Shown: one piece after another, positions 12,966-23,319 of the stretch
Layout: each line of letters starts with the position of its first letter
How positions within the stretch are numbered: the stretch's first letter is position 1
NCBI GenBank assembly: GCA_021442155.1
Contig: CM038218.1
Span: 63,796,474-63,860,473 of the forward strand
From: Cymbidium sinense
Lineage: Eukaryota; Streptophyta; Magnoliopsida; Asparagales; Orchidaceae
Direction: 5' to 3'
Length of the DNA stretch: 64,000 nt
Program-made: the position numbers and the translations under genes
Notes under the pieces: model-generated
The model's input: the letters and a program-made list of their open reading frames with translations, nothing else
Database searches by the model: none
Told to the model about the DNA's origin: nothing

Positions 12966-13159
12966 ATGTTTGCTTTATTTTGGAAATGTATTCTTGCATT
13001 ACAAGAGAATTTTCAAGAAAAACTTACACATGTAATGACGATGAGGAATAATTGGTATTCTCAGCACCAGGACCAATTCTCCTTCTTGAAAGGTTCGAGG
13101 ATGCACCATATGATTGAATGCTTTGGACATCTTTGCCCAATAAACTTTTAAATTTTATT

Positions 13160-13430
13160 GAGCTTGGAGCCTGACCTCGTCAAGCACATCAAGCTTTTCC
13201 GTCCGTAGACGGGCATTCTCATCTTGAGTGAGATTATGCTGAATGGCTACTCAGAGTGAAGGTAGTTCAACTTCAAGCGACAAGACTGCTTCAGCTCCCA
13301 ATACTAGCGCATAATAAGTAAATTTTGTGGGAGTATAGTCTAGATGTCACGTCGTTGTCTTTCTTTAAGGTAGTTTCACTTTGAGATTTTGTTCTCCAAA
13401 TTTGCTTACCTATTCGTCGGGACCTTTCAA
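13160..13430 (-). pseudogene. Ty3/gypsy integrase C-terminal remnant
   Basis: Read on the minus strand, this segment encodes TKFTYYALVLGAEAVLSLEV, then ELPSLRVAIQHNLT, then ENARLRTEKLDVLDEVRLQA. This is the well-known end of Tat/gypsy integrases, normally TP..L.YG.EAVLP.E.E.PS.R followed by a charged helix rich in LD and RL. The usual next motif (RPRSFQVGDLVL) is not visible. Upstream (13430-13500) only short frames with stops remain, and the catalytic core is missing. The match fixes the strand of element 1 and its Ty3/gypsy identity. The protein is non-functional. Confidence 0.8.
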
Positions 13431-13639
13431 CGGTGGATTCATGAACCTGTGCTCCAAGTGTCACGCCTTATGCTTATCGTGCAGGACTTGAATTAGTTGA
13501 CACCTTGCGGGGGTTGTATGAGGAGGTCTCCTTGTAGGAGCAATTCTAGCCTCCCTAATGACATAACTTTGATAGTTTCTTTTCATCAGTCATTTCTCCT
13601 TAGCAACTTTGAGGGCCCAATGCACTCTTATCTGATTGA

Positions 13640-14350
13640 AGTTTCCTCACTAGAGAAGTTGGAACCTGGCATTGTCGGGTCTATAAGAGCTGTTTGATTT
13701 GACCAGTAAAACTATTCCGTTTTACCCATCTTAGGCTGTCAAACCTGTTATGGGTTGGAACACTCGCTTCTGGTTCCACAGTTGGTTGTACAATTTTTTG
13801 CCTGAACAATGGCTGTTGAGCGCTCAGTTCAGCATTTCTCTTTCCTCGCTGTCTCTGGGTTAGCTTACTTCCCGGATGAAAAAGCTTCGTGCAACTTCTT
13901 CTCGAGGCTTGGCTCCATATTATTTTCTTTCTAACCTTTCGATGGGATTCCGAACATGCGATTGTGTCACACCGATGTTCACCATGCAGGAATTGCTTAG
14001 AACAATCTTGAGCATTACCCACTAAGAGTAGGCTTTTTGGTTAAGGTTTCTCATTTTCTCTGATAATTGGGCATTGATACTTTTTCTTCATAAGACCATT
14101 CTCCTTAACAACTTTCAGCACCCTGTGCACTCTAGAGGACAGAGTCTCAGGATGCCTCCCTTGTAGGATTATAGTTGGGTGTTGTTGCTCCAAAATGATT
14201 GTTTGATATTACCATTAGAGTTGTTCCTTTTTAGATTTTTAAACTTGTTGTGAGGGGGAACACTCACTTCTGGTATCAAGTCTGGTCACATGGCTAATGA
14301 TTCAGACAGTAATTGTTGAGCCTATAGTTCAGCATTTCTTCTCCTTCTTT
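13640..14350 (-). repeat. Diverged duplication, ~495-bp period, with a gag-like minus-strand frame
   Basis: GGAACACTC(G/A)CTTCTGGT at about 13759 recurs near 14253, and AGTTCAGCATTTCT at about 13827 recurs near 14320. The first copy holds a 113-codon minus-strand frame (13681-14022) that is basic and glutamine-rich (SKLTQRQRGKRNAE, THNRFDSL). It lies where gag or its leader would be, directly downstream of the primer-binding site, but I cannot match it to a family, and the second copy is not open. Confidence 0.5.
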
Positions 14351-14550
14351 GCCTTATACTCAATTTTTCTCTAGAAGAGGAAGCTTCAGCATCATACAAT
14401 CTTAGTGCGAAAGGTTCGATTGGCAAAGTTGTGTTATTCTGGGGAACTAAAGTAACAGTTCTCCAAGTAACTTTAAACTTTAATTCCATTATATTCCATT
14501 GTTATTATAGCCTAGATTCGACCAGCCAAAGATGAAAAGAGAAACTTATT

Positions 14551-14566
14551 TCTAGTGGAGTCGTCA
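14551..14566 (-). promoter_or_regulatory. Primer-binding site of element 1
   Basis: On the minus strand, six bases after the LTR end CCCACA, the sequence reads TGACGACTCCACTAGA, close to TGGCGACTCCACTAGG. The homologous position of the unrelated-looking LTR D (46960-46976) has TGGCGACTCCATTAGGG. A site beginning TGG pairs with the CCA end of a tRNA. From memory, TGGCGACTCC is the type reported for Ogre/Tat elements and assigned to tRNA-Arg. One mismatch (TGA for TGG) marks decay. Confidence 0.7.
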
Positions 14567-14572
14567 AAAATC

Positions 14573-17500
14573 TGTGGGATCTGAAAATTTGCCACCGTCC
14601 TCTCGACAAATGAAGAGAGTGTGATTTAAGTGTCAGTGTAATTTTTAGAAGGCAGATGGAATAGTAGATAAGACACTACTTAGAGATTTCATCCTCATTT
14701 GGTAAGGACTTTAGATCCGGTTCTAGGTTTTCTATAGGCACAAACCCCTATAATTAATTACCCCTCTCAATGCTGAGATAGTACTTTCAATTAAGGTTAG
14801 TCGTTAGATCATTAAATGCATAATGTATAGTAGTAATATGTGAAGTTTTGGAATTTAGATTTATGAAATTCATCATCATTAGCTTAAAGTGGATGGTTGG
14901 GGAAACGATGTACTTTGTCTAGATCCACACATGGGTTACGTTTGAAAATCTTCACCGTGGTGTTTGTCTAAGAAGATAATCTTAAGTCTACTTTAGGTGA
15001 TAGATGGCTTTTGCCTTATCGAGTACCCATGATTCACAACTCAAAGGGCGAGCCATTGGGAGCATCAGATCGCATATATATATAATGGTTTTATTTGGCG
15101 AAACCGATGAGGACTCGGTCGTATCATATGTGGAGCATATTGGCCAAGCCACGTAGTTAGAGGACACGGACCATGTCCTTACTAGCGTGAGATTGATTGA
15201 GAGTGAATATAGTAGAACACTTGATTTGACTTTGACTCTTTTGTAAGCTAGAATTTTCTTAATTTGTCACCTTTAACAAATAGTTATGGAAGGTGGATTG
15301 GATTTTAGCTTTAAGTTTTTAAATATTTAATTTCATTTAAGTATTTTTAGATTAATACTTAATTTGAGTTAATTTGATTTGAGATTAAAATCACATTTTG
15401 ATGGAAGTATCCTTGAAATCACCATTCAACACGATTTGGGTTTATGAGTTTGCTTGGTCATTTAGTTTATTATTTCAGATCCTATCGATTCTATTAATTT
15501 AATAATAGAGGATCAGATTTACTGTCATATGATAATTAACTTCTCAGATGTTTTAATAAGTTAAAATTCTTATAATAATTAGATTTTTTAGGTTTAGTAA
15601 ACCCGGACTCGGTCCTAAGACCAAATTGGGAAGCAACCCGCGATCCTCGGACAAGTTTAAGCATTCGTAATATCGAAATGCGGGATATTTAAGAATGCTT
15701 GCATAATTTTAAGGCATTGAATTTGAGTTTTAATCCTACTTCATAATATGTGTGAGGGTTCAATTAAAGCCTTAATTAATGCTTTCTATTCGCTTGTACG
15801 ATGTGTTATGAATCCGGTGGCGTTTGAGGGCATTGTAAATTGATCTAATATCTTATTAGATCCCTTGGATTAATATTTAATTACTTTCTTTTATTCCAAG
15901 TTGATTAGTCTTTGAATATTAAATAGACCTCGATTGAAATTCTCAAATTCATCACCTACTCAATTTCCTCCTTGATCTAATTCGGTATTTAATAAGATGA
16001 AGAATATGCTTCAAATATTTTCCAAGAATTCATTATTTATGTTTATTAATCGCTCGATCTCATGAAAATATCTTATAAATCTTTGATTTTCTTCAATTTA
16101 TTTGAGTATATTTGAAGAGTATATCTTAATTCCAAGAGCCCCTCTTATGCTTTGATTTGATGTCCAGTTGAGATTCTTGCTTCATTTGATATCAGACCTA
16201 ATTTTCAATTGCTCAATTACTTTCATTCATATTAATTACTCGTTTGTGAATTTAAAACTTTGAATATTTAAAAGAAACTCTATTCACATACAGAGACATC
16301 AACTCTGATATAGATTTATCCTTAACTCCACATCAGGCTTCATATTTATTTAATAACTGGACTTCAAGTTCATCCTAAGTCCCTTGTGGATTTAGTATTT
16401 AACTCCCACGATTAAAGCTTATTTAGTTTTGAGAAATTTGCAAGAATATAAACCCACTTTGCCATGGAATTTACATTTGTTATTTTGATTCAATTTAAGT
16501 CATATAAAATTACAATTAAAGCCTGTGAGTTTAGTATCATCTATCAAACCCCATCATTGCACTTAATCATTAAACTTAAATAAGGATGGGTCCCACATTA
16601 GCTCTTTCCATTTCTATAAATAAGACCAAGAGATGACCTTCCATTTCATATAGTTTGCTTGAGAGGTTGGAGTGTTTTGGAGTCTTAGAGAGGGGAGAAA
16701 TATTTGATTATATTTCAAGTAAATATTTTATTCTTTCAAAGTTTCTTTAAGTATTCTCCATCTATTTTCTTTGATTTAGTGTTTATTATTGTATTTACTA
16801 TGCATATCTTATTTAATTTTAAATTTAGATGATTTCCATTTCAATTTGCTTAAGTCAAAATTTCTTGTCATTAGGCGTAGGTGTCGGTCTATACTTTTTT
16901 CTGTACCATTACGAGTGAGATGCTACATGTCTGTAGTCTTGTATTCTTATCTTGCCATTAGGCATTTGGAATCTCTGCAAAAAAAAAAAAAACACATTTA
17001 TTTTCACTACTATTATTTCCACGCATCCACAAATTACTTCTTCTAGTCTCATTTCCTATTCCGGATGAGAGAAAGAGGGGAAGAGAGAGAATGGGGCTTG
17101 GTTTAATTCGATTGGGAGGAAGGGTATTCGGCTGAGAGCTCTAAATGGACAAATTCCGGATGCTTGCGTGTGAACCGAGAGCAGAGAGGAAGAGCAGGAT
17201 TTGTAGTTAAGAAGGATCAAACGGGAAAGAGGGAGAGAGTCTCGGCTTAGAAAAATTGAATGAGAACTCGCGTGTGAGAATGAAATCCTGCATGAGAAAG
17301 GGAGGAGAATGAGAGAGGAGAAGCGAACTTACGACAATCGGGGGGAATACATTGTTCGACGTCGGCTTGGGACGGACGAGATGAGGGATCAAAGAACGAG
17401 GAGAGGGTTTCGGTTTGCGGTTGAGGGGAGAATAAGAACTGATTGAAGAGGGAAGAACCAATGAAGAGAGTGAGGGAGAGTTTTTGGTTTTTAGGGAGGA

Positions 17501-17736
17501 AAAAGGCTTTGAGGGAATGGTTGCCGTTTCCGAGCAGTTGTTGTCGTTCGATCAGGAGGAGCTGAGCGCGAACGGGAAGAGAGAGGCGAGATCGTGCGAG
17601 TAGGGATCGGGTCGAACAGGCTGTGTGAAAGGGTAAGAGGTCGGTTAGGGCTACTAGAAGTAAATAGTTTTTTTTTTTCTTTTTAAATCAATTTTGTAAA
17701 TATGTAATCCACCAATTTTACACTAACCTCAATATG

Positions 17737-17803
<67 letters not shown>

Positions 17804-18529
17804 CGAATTCCGCAGAATCGGCGCGTTTCTGAGTTGTTTAGTTAATCGAATCAATTGGATCAATTTTGGCTCAAAATATGCGTTATCGCCGCCGACATTC
17901 ATATGACTTCGTCTCAATCGCATTCTTTTGATTTTTGATATTTGAAGCTAATGTAATTAATTTGTGAACGCCGTCGTTTGGTTTAAGTTCGCACCTCACG
18001 CGGTGATGCGTGTCGTTAATCGATCGATGAAGTTGATGTTGGATTTTGTAATATTTATATTCGATCAATTTCGACATTCGCAATGACAAAGTCCGCTTTG
18101 TCGATCGAGATCGTTTGGATTGATTTTAGCGATGTACATGTACGCACTCGATTTGCGATTGTACTTCATTCGACACTTTGCATCGATTGAGTGTGGGACC
18201 GTTGGGTATGTTTTGGCGTTTGAAACCCACAATTAATTTTATGAGCAGTCGCTTTGGATATCGCCACGCCTTCCCATGATATCGCGTTACATTGATAGTT
18301 TGATCGCCTGATCGGTTGATCATTAAATTGTGCAATATTTATATTATGACCAATTTCGATATTCTGAATGTGATGGCAAAATCCGTTTGGCAATCGGAGA
18401 TCATTTGGACTGATTTCGATGATGTTTGGTTCATCTTAATTCCAATTTTTGCTCTAAAGCATCCGAAGTCGATCGAATTCACCTTATAAGCTTGATTCAA
18501 CTCATGTGATATACATATGAAGGTTAACA
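14573..18529 (-). repeat. LTR 2 of element 1 (5' LTR)
   Basis: It runs from TGTGGGATCT to GGTTAACA and matches LTR1 in order throughout, with small deletions. It keeps the plus-strand TATA box at 16614-16623, but the splice-donor-like motif seen in LTR1 has changed to AAGTAAAT. Around 17060-17650 lies a purine-rich, GC-richer block (GAGAGAAAGAGGGGAAGAGA and similar), also in LTR1 near 6850-7380. Confidence 0.88.
17739..17801. repeat. (TA)n microsatellite
   Basis: About 31 uninterrupted TA units within LTR2. The same position in LTR1 (near 7505) has only TTAATATATATG, so the expansion happened after insertion. Confidence 0.97.
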
Positions 18530-19735
18530 GTCTCATACATTCAAATTATGGGATAGAAATAATTGAGCATAAATTACGATGTGATACAAAAGTTTCTTAA
18601 AATCAATTTGAATTCATGCCAGGTAGATTTACTATGGATGCAATACACTTATTGAGAGGTTTGATAGAGAAGTATAGAGAACATAAAGATGATCTACATA
18701 TGATATTTGTTGAATTAGAGAAAGCTTATGATAAAATTTTAAGAGATGTTCTTTGGACATTTCTAGAAAAGAAAAAAAAGATAATATTGGTTATATCCAT
18801 GTCATTAAGGATATGTATACTATAGCTGTTACTTGTGTCCAAACACAAGGAGGATAAACAAAATATTTTCCTATTTTAGTTGGATTACAACAAGGATCGG
18901 CTTTAAGCCCTTATCTTTTTTACTTTAGTTATGGATGTTCTTACTAGGCATTTATAGGAAGATGTGCCTTGGTGTATACTTTTTGCTCATAACATTCTTC
19001 TTGTTGATAAGACTAGAGAGGGAGTCCAAGATAAACTTGAATTATGGAGATCAACCTTAGAGTCTAAAGGTTTTCATTTTAGTAGATCTAAAATGAATAT
19101 ATTGAGTATAATTTTAGTTATATAAGTTCTAGTGGCGGTGTTATAACATTAGGTGCTCAAGTCATTAAAAAGAATGAGCGATTTAGAGATATAGGTTTTA
19201 TTGTTCAAAATGATGGTGAAATAGATGTAGATGTTATTAGTATAATTCAAGTTGGATGGTTGAAGTGGAGGGCGCATCGCCATTGTGTGATAGAAAAGTG
19301 CAGCTTAAACTTAAGGTAAAATTTTATAAGATTGTGGTAAGACCTACAATGATTTATATGCGAATATTGGCCAAAAGAAGCATAAGGCTATGTTAAGTAT
19401 TGAGATGAGAATGCTCAGTGGATGAGCGGTTTACTCTTAGAGATAAAATGTGAAATGTATGTTGGAAAAAAGTTGTAGTAGCTCTTTAAAAGATAAGATT
19501 AGAGAGTCACCTTAGATGTTTTGGTATAAAGTCTATTGATACGATTAAGAGAGTAAATGTGATTTCTTTATGTTAAGAAATGTAGGTAGCTTAAAAGACT
19601 TGATTAAGATGTATAAAAAATGACTTTAATATACTTCAATTAAATGAGAACTTGACATATAATAGGACACGATAGAGACGAAGGATTCATATAGCCGATC
19701 CCACTTAGTGGGATAAAAGCTTGTTATTGTTGTTT
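18530..19735 (+). pseudogene. RTE-type LINE, RT and C-terminal part
   Basis: This is the continuation of the LINE interrupted at 4254. It has the second GTCTC copy, then SHTFKLW, then NQFEFMPGRFTMDAIHLLRGL, LHMIFVELEKAYDKILRDVLW (RT motif A region), then in shifted frames GLQQGSALSPYLF, the region of the YADD-type active site ([12 protein letters not shown], so the catalytic aspartates are lost), [20 protein letters not shown] and MRMLSG. The 3' end reads ATAGCCGATCCCACTTAGTGGGAT followed by a TTGTTATTGTTGTT tail, the hallmark end of plant RTE elements. Many stops and frameshifts are present. Confidence 0.88.
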
Positions 19736-19969
19736 AAAAAATATTTATAATTCAAAATCTATATTAATATCTTATTACTTTCACCCAACCAAAAATGATA
19801 ATATCTATTAATTTTAGCAAATTTTCAAAATTCATAGCATAAGTCAAGCAATCCAATGAGCCCTAATTTTTTTTTTCTTTTTCATTAATATTTATAGCAT
19901 AAATGTCTTATATCCAAAATAACGCAAATCTCAATAATAATAATAATAACGAATGATAATAAAAATAAT
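19736..19969. other. AT-rich interval downstream of the membrane-protein gene
   Basis: Separates the LINE tail from the stop codon of the minus-strand gene. It contains a short (AAT)n run near 19935-19950 and a T-rich run near 19868-19882, and would hold that gene's 3' UTR. No clear AATAAA signal is seen. Confidence 0.5.
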
Positions 19970-20407
19970 TCATGATATGGACAAAGCCAAGGGCACCTCG
20001 CTCTCATGCGAGCCCAGGGAAGAACCGCCGTCAACGTTTCTCCCCGCCGCCCCTTCCGCCGCAACATTCGCCGCATCGCTGGCATCCTGAGATCCGATCA
20101 CCGTCGCGGCACCAAATCTCACCCTCCTTCCCCCTCCCGGCGAATGCATCTGCGAGTCCGCCTCCGGCGGTGGCTTGTAGCAGGGGATGACGGTGCGATA
20201 CAAGCAGGTCAAGATCCAGAAGATCCAGGGAATAGCGATAAGGGCCATTCCGGCGACGGGAAGCCAGCCGGTCTCATCGGTCTCATCGGTCTCCGGCTGG
20301 GTTATATAGAGGACGAGGAAGATGCCACCGGAGAGGATTAACAGAAAGAAAAAGCAGGTAATGAACCAGATGCAAAGATCCCCTGCCTTTCCCTCCGGTG
20401 GCGGCAT
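19970..20407 (-). CDS. Small two-pass membrane protein, function unknown
   Basis: This single uninterrupted 145-codon frame encodes MPPPEGKAGD, a first membrane segment at about residues 11-35 (LCIWFITCFFFLLILSGG), an acidic loop with a TDETDET repeat (40-47), a second membrane segment at 48-70 (WLPVAGMALIAIPWIFWILT), a CYKPPP turn, and a tail with HSPGGGRRVRFGAATVIG (88-105) followed by a low-complexity Ala/Gly/Ser region. I recall plant proteins of unknown function with two membrane helices followed by an RRV.FG.AVV motif, but I cannot name the gene. Coding GC is far above the surrounding DNA, and the frame has no stops although it sits amid dead repeats, which supports a real gene. The start is the first ATG after a GC-rich leader. 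Frames on the opposite strand (19972-20341) are shadows. Confidence 0.75.
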   Translation of the reverse strand: MPPPEGKAGDLCIWFITCFFFLLILSGGIFLVLYITQPETDETDETGWLPVAGMALIAIPWIFWILTCLYRTVIPCYKPPPEADSQMHSPGGGRRVRFGAATVIGSQDASDAANVAAEGAAGRNVDGGSSLGSHESEVPLALSIS

Positions 20408-20815
20408 TTCTTATCAATCGGCACCGCGCCGCCGTCACCACGGCGCGCCTTGTCTTGCTTAGCGAATCAGGATGTCTTTCTTGTGTCAATCAGGTAATTG
20501 TATTAGCTTATTTCTCCATTGTGTTCGATCTTCTTCCTAGATCTCGATCCTGGTTTGAATTGGGAAGAGACGAAGACAGCTTCGCCGCTGGTAGGGAGAG
20601 ATCGAGATTGGGGAGGGCTGAGACAGCAGAAATATTCAAATGGTGCGCCATGGGAGGAGGGATTGAAGGAGAGAGAGAGAGAGAAGAGCGGGGAGACGTC
20701 GGGGAGTTAGCAACAGCTTTCTATTTCGGAACTGGTTCTGACTTGCTGTTGGGAGATATGTTTTTTAATCAAAATTAAATCATCTTTGGCACCTGATATA
20801 ATTTCCAAATTGCAT
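20408..20815 (-). promoter_or_regulatory. Likely 5' UTR and proximal promoter of the membrane-protein gene
   Basis: GC-rich up to about 20720, then abruptly AT-rich. On the gene strand it has a (CT)n run (20669-20685 as GA on the plus strand), common in plant 5' leaders and core promoters. A weak TATA-like ATTATATC lies near 20798-20806 on the minus strand. Plus-strand frames at 20398-20778 are low-complexity shadows. Confidence 0.45.
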
Positions 20816-20983
20816 ACTAATAAATTTAGATATTATTTTTTAAAATTTAAAGATGGAACATAATATATTAATTATTTTATTTAATAAGTATATATATGTG
20901 TGTAGAGATTATAAAGCTCAACAAGATTAGTAATACGATATGGTTAAAATTTATATTGTTAACAATAATAACATAAATAAATT

Positions 20984-21200
20984 TAGGGTTTATTTGAGTT
21001 CAATTTTATTTTATATTTTATATTTTGATATTATTTTAAAAAATATATTTATTTTATATATTTTAAATATTTAAAAAAATAAATTAGATTATTTTTAAGA
21101 ACACCCAAAGTAATTTTAGAATGTTTTAATTATTTTTAAAAGTAATTATCATCATAAAATATATTTTATTTTAAATTAAAATGATCACAAATGGCCCTTA
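20984..21200. mobile_element. MITE-like element with imperfect terminal inverted repeats
   Basis: The left end ATTTAGGGTTTATTTGAGTT and the right end TGATCACAAATGGCCCTTAA are imperfect inverted copies (right end reversed: TTAAGGGCCATTTGTGATCA). The interior is almost pure A/T with no coding. A similar fragment lies just downstream (about 21270-21430). Confidence 0.55.
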
Positions 21201-21442
21201 AATAACTTTGAAAGTGTTCACCCTATAAGTCAATATGATGCCTAAGTTAGAAAATTTATCTTCAAGATCAAAGATGAAGTTATTGTTTGTGATCACTTTT
21301 TGTTTTATTGTATTTTTTATGTTGTGATTTGAAATAAAATATATTTGGTGGTGATTGTTGTCTTTAAAAATATTCAAAGTATGTAAATATTATTTTGAGT
21401 ATTTTTAAAAATTAAAAATAAAAACACTTTAAAATATATTAA

Positions 21443-21702
21443 GGGTCCATTTGGGATCAATTTTGTTTTACATTTTTTATTTTTATTTTTATGATATTTT
21501 CAAACACTCTTTTGTCTATTATATTTTTAAGTAAGTTTTTTTTAAAAAAATAACTCAATTATTTGAAAAATACTCAAAAATAACTTTTAGGTATGTTGAG
21601 TATTTTAAAAATAAATATCACTTTTAAATATATTTTATTTATATAAAATATAAACAAAATAAAATAAAATAAAATAATAAAAAAAAGTGATCCCAAAAGA
21701 TC
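21443..21702. mobile_element. Second MITE-like element of the same type
   Basis: The left end GGGTCCATTTGGGATCA is inverted at the right end as TGATCCCAAAAGATC. It is about 260 bp with an A/T interior (ATTTTTATTT and AAATAAAAT runs). The termini resemble those of 20984-21200, so these are related copies. No clear target duplication was found. Confidence 0.6.
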
Positions 21703-21714
21703 ATGAGGGAGTTC

Positions 21715-22250
21715 TCTTACCTTATGATGGGATAATTATAAGAGATAGTTTAAGTCATCTTTATAATTTGATAAGTTAGATGTTGTATATTAAGAATTGT
21801 TAGATCCAAATTTATTTACGAGTGATATTAGAATTTTACTAATAAAAATATATCAAGTTAAAAATGCCAAAAGAGAAAATAGAGAGAGTTTTTGGGATTT
21901 CATTGCATTATTAAAATATATAAGATTGGGGTAAATGATTCAAAGTGTCTTGTTGAACCTCTAACATATATGAGTTGTGGAAACGCTTCATATAAGATTA
22001 TATTTGAGTAATGCATATAAATTACAATGCAAGACCTAATAAAAGATTTCCCTAAAAAGTCATATGATGCTAAAAAAATTTATCTTTGAAGTAAAATACT
22101 CAAAAAAAAGAAAAAACTTGGTAATTATTTTATTAAGATGATAATGGAGCAATCTCACCTTAAGCATACGATGAGATAATTATAGGAAAATGTCGAAGAC
22201 ATTATTTGTAAGTTATAGATTAAGTGTTGAGTATTAAGTATATATCCATC
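21715..22250. repeat. Degenerate direct repeat, ~437-bp period
   Basis: TCTCTTACCTTATGATGGGA near 21715 recurs near 22152 as TCTCACCTTAAGCATACGAT, each followed by GA(T/G)ATAATTATA(A/G)GA and then a TAAGTT-A-GAT-AGT-TTG-GTATTAAG pattern. Origin unknown; no coding. Confidence 0.5.
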
Positions 22251-22332
22251 AAGAAGTATGTTGAAATTTAAGCCACTTGAGCTAGAATACTTTAATCATC
22301 AAAGAAAATAAATCATTCAATATCACTATCAA

Positions 22333-22717
22333 TAGTGGTGTCAAAAATTGACCCAACACGGCAACTCGATATGAACCCGACTTGAAAAATCCGGATTCGG
22401 GTTGACCCGAATAATTTCTGGGTCGGGTTCCGGTTGAAGAAATTGACCTGTTTGATATTTTGGGTTGGGTTTGAGTTGACCCACCAATGACTCAATTTGA
22501 CGTTAACTCTCAATTTTCGAAATTGACGATTTTACTTATAAACTGAATTAGACTTAACTTTGATTCAATTTTACTTAAAATACATATATAAATAGATCAT
22601 TTGGGTTATGTTGGGTCAATCAGGTTGAAGTTTTTGACCCGTTTAATAAGTAAGTAAGTTCGTCAAACTATTGAGTCGGTCAAATTAATTGACCCGACTC
22701 GTCAATTGACACTCCTA
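22333..22717. mobile_element. hAT-type MITE with 8-bp target duplication
   Basis: The left terminus TAGTGGTGTCAA (22333-22344) and right terminus TTGACACTCCTA (22706-22717) are inverted copies with two mismatches. The element is flanked by a perfect 8-bp duplication ACTATCAA (22325-22332 and 22718-22725). TAG..GTGTCAA ends and an 8-bp duplication are diagnostic of the hAT superfamily. At 385 bp it has no transposase, so it is non-autonomous. The interior is rich in GGGTTGACCCG-like words; the minus-strand frame at 22313-22513 is an artefact of these. Confidence 0.88.
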
Positions 22718-22725
22718 ACTATCAA

Positions 22726-23219
22726 GATACATAATGGACTTTAAACTTTCAAGTTTATATTGTCATTTTGTCATGATGATAACATATGGTATCTTCATTA
22801 AATTTATTGCAATAATCCCATTATTTTGATGGTACAAAGATTGAAAGGAACTATTGGAGAGTGCAATAAGAAATAAAAATGTAATATGTCATTTTAATGG
22901 AAGGATCACCATGCTTGAGTCCTCCTTAAGGAGAAGATCATCAACTCATGCCTTACTAATAAGACAAGTAAACTAATATCAACTTAGTATTTCATTTTAT
23001 TTCATCACAAGCATATTTATAAAAGTGCAAAACATAGATTATGAAAAGTTAAGAAGCCCCTTAATATAATATATTAAAAGATGATTTAAATGCATATAGC
23101 TTCTTCTTTTAATTTTTCCTCTTCTTGACTTTTTTATTTTTAAGAGTTCATGAATTAAAAATAATATTTCATCTTCTCCACAAGTTAAAGAGTTGAATTC
23201 AAAAGAATTCATGAAGATA
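22726..23219. other. AT-rich sequence before the assembly gap
   Basis: No gene, repeat end or homology to the rest of the window seen. It lies on the left side of a scaffold join, so its true neighbour on the right is unknown. Confidence 0.4.
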
Positions 23220-23319
23220 NNNNNNNNNNNNNNNNNNNNNNNNNNNNNNNNNNNNNNNNNNNNNNNNNNNNNNNNNNNNNNNNNNNNNNNNNNNNNNNNN
23301 NNNNNNNNNNNNNNNNNNN
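23220..23319. other. Assembly gap, 100 N
   Basis: Exactly 100 N, the usual placeholder for a join of unknown length. It interrupts the RNase H region of element B, so integrase, the 3' LTR and the left flank of B may be missing here. Confidence 0.99.

Larger units (their letters stand above)
4255..18529 (-). mobile_element. Degenerate Tat-lineage LTR retrotransposon (element 1)
   Basis: This is a complete 14.3-kb insertion with two ~4-kb LTRs, TG...CA termini and a perfect 5-bp target duplication. Orientation is minus: the primer-binding site lies beside the right LTR, and the integrase remnant (13160-13430) reads on the minus strand. Only about 1.1 kb separates integrase from the primer-binding site, so most of gag, protease, RT and RNase H has been deleted. 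The stretch between integrase and the 3' LTR carries a decayed region open on the opposite strand. By eye the LTRs differ at roughly one base in ten, and LTR2 has a private TA expansion, so the insertion is old. Confidence 0.88.

Noticed and set aside
16789..17461. Frames of 84-85 codons in LTR2
   Set aside because: Not open in LTR1; low-complexity purine-rich sequence.
19972..20341. Two plus-strand open frames of 72 and 111 codons
   Set aside because: They are antisense shadows of the GC-rich membrane-protein gene, arginine- and proline-rich, with no domain.
20669..20685. GA run as a candidate polypurine tract
   Set aside because: No LTR lies next to it; it fits a CT-rich plant 5' leader better.
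22313..22513. Minus-strand frame rich in NPTQ words
   Set aside because: It is translation of the GGGTTGACCCG-like interior of a hAT MITE.
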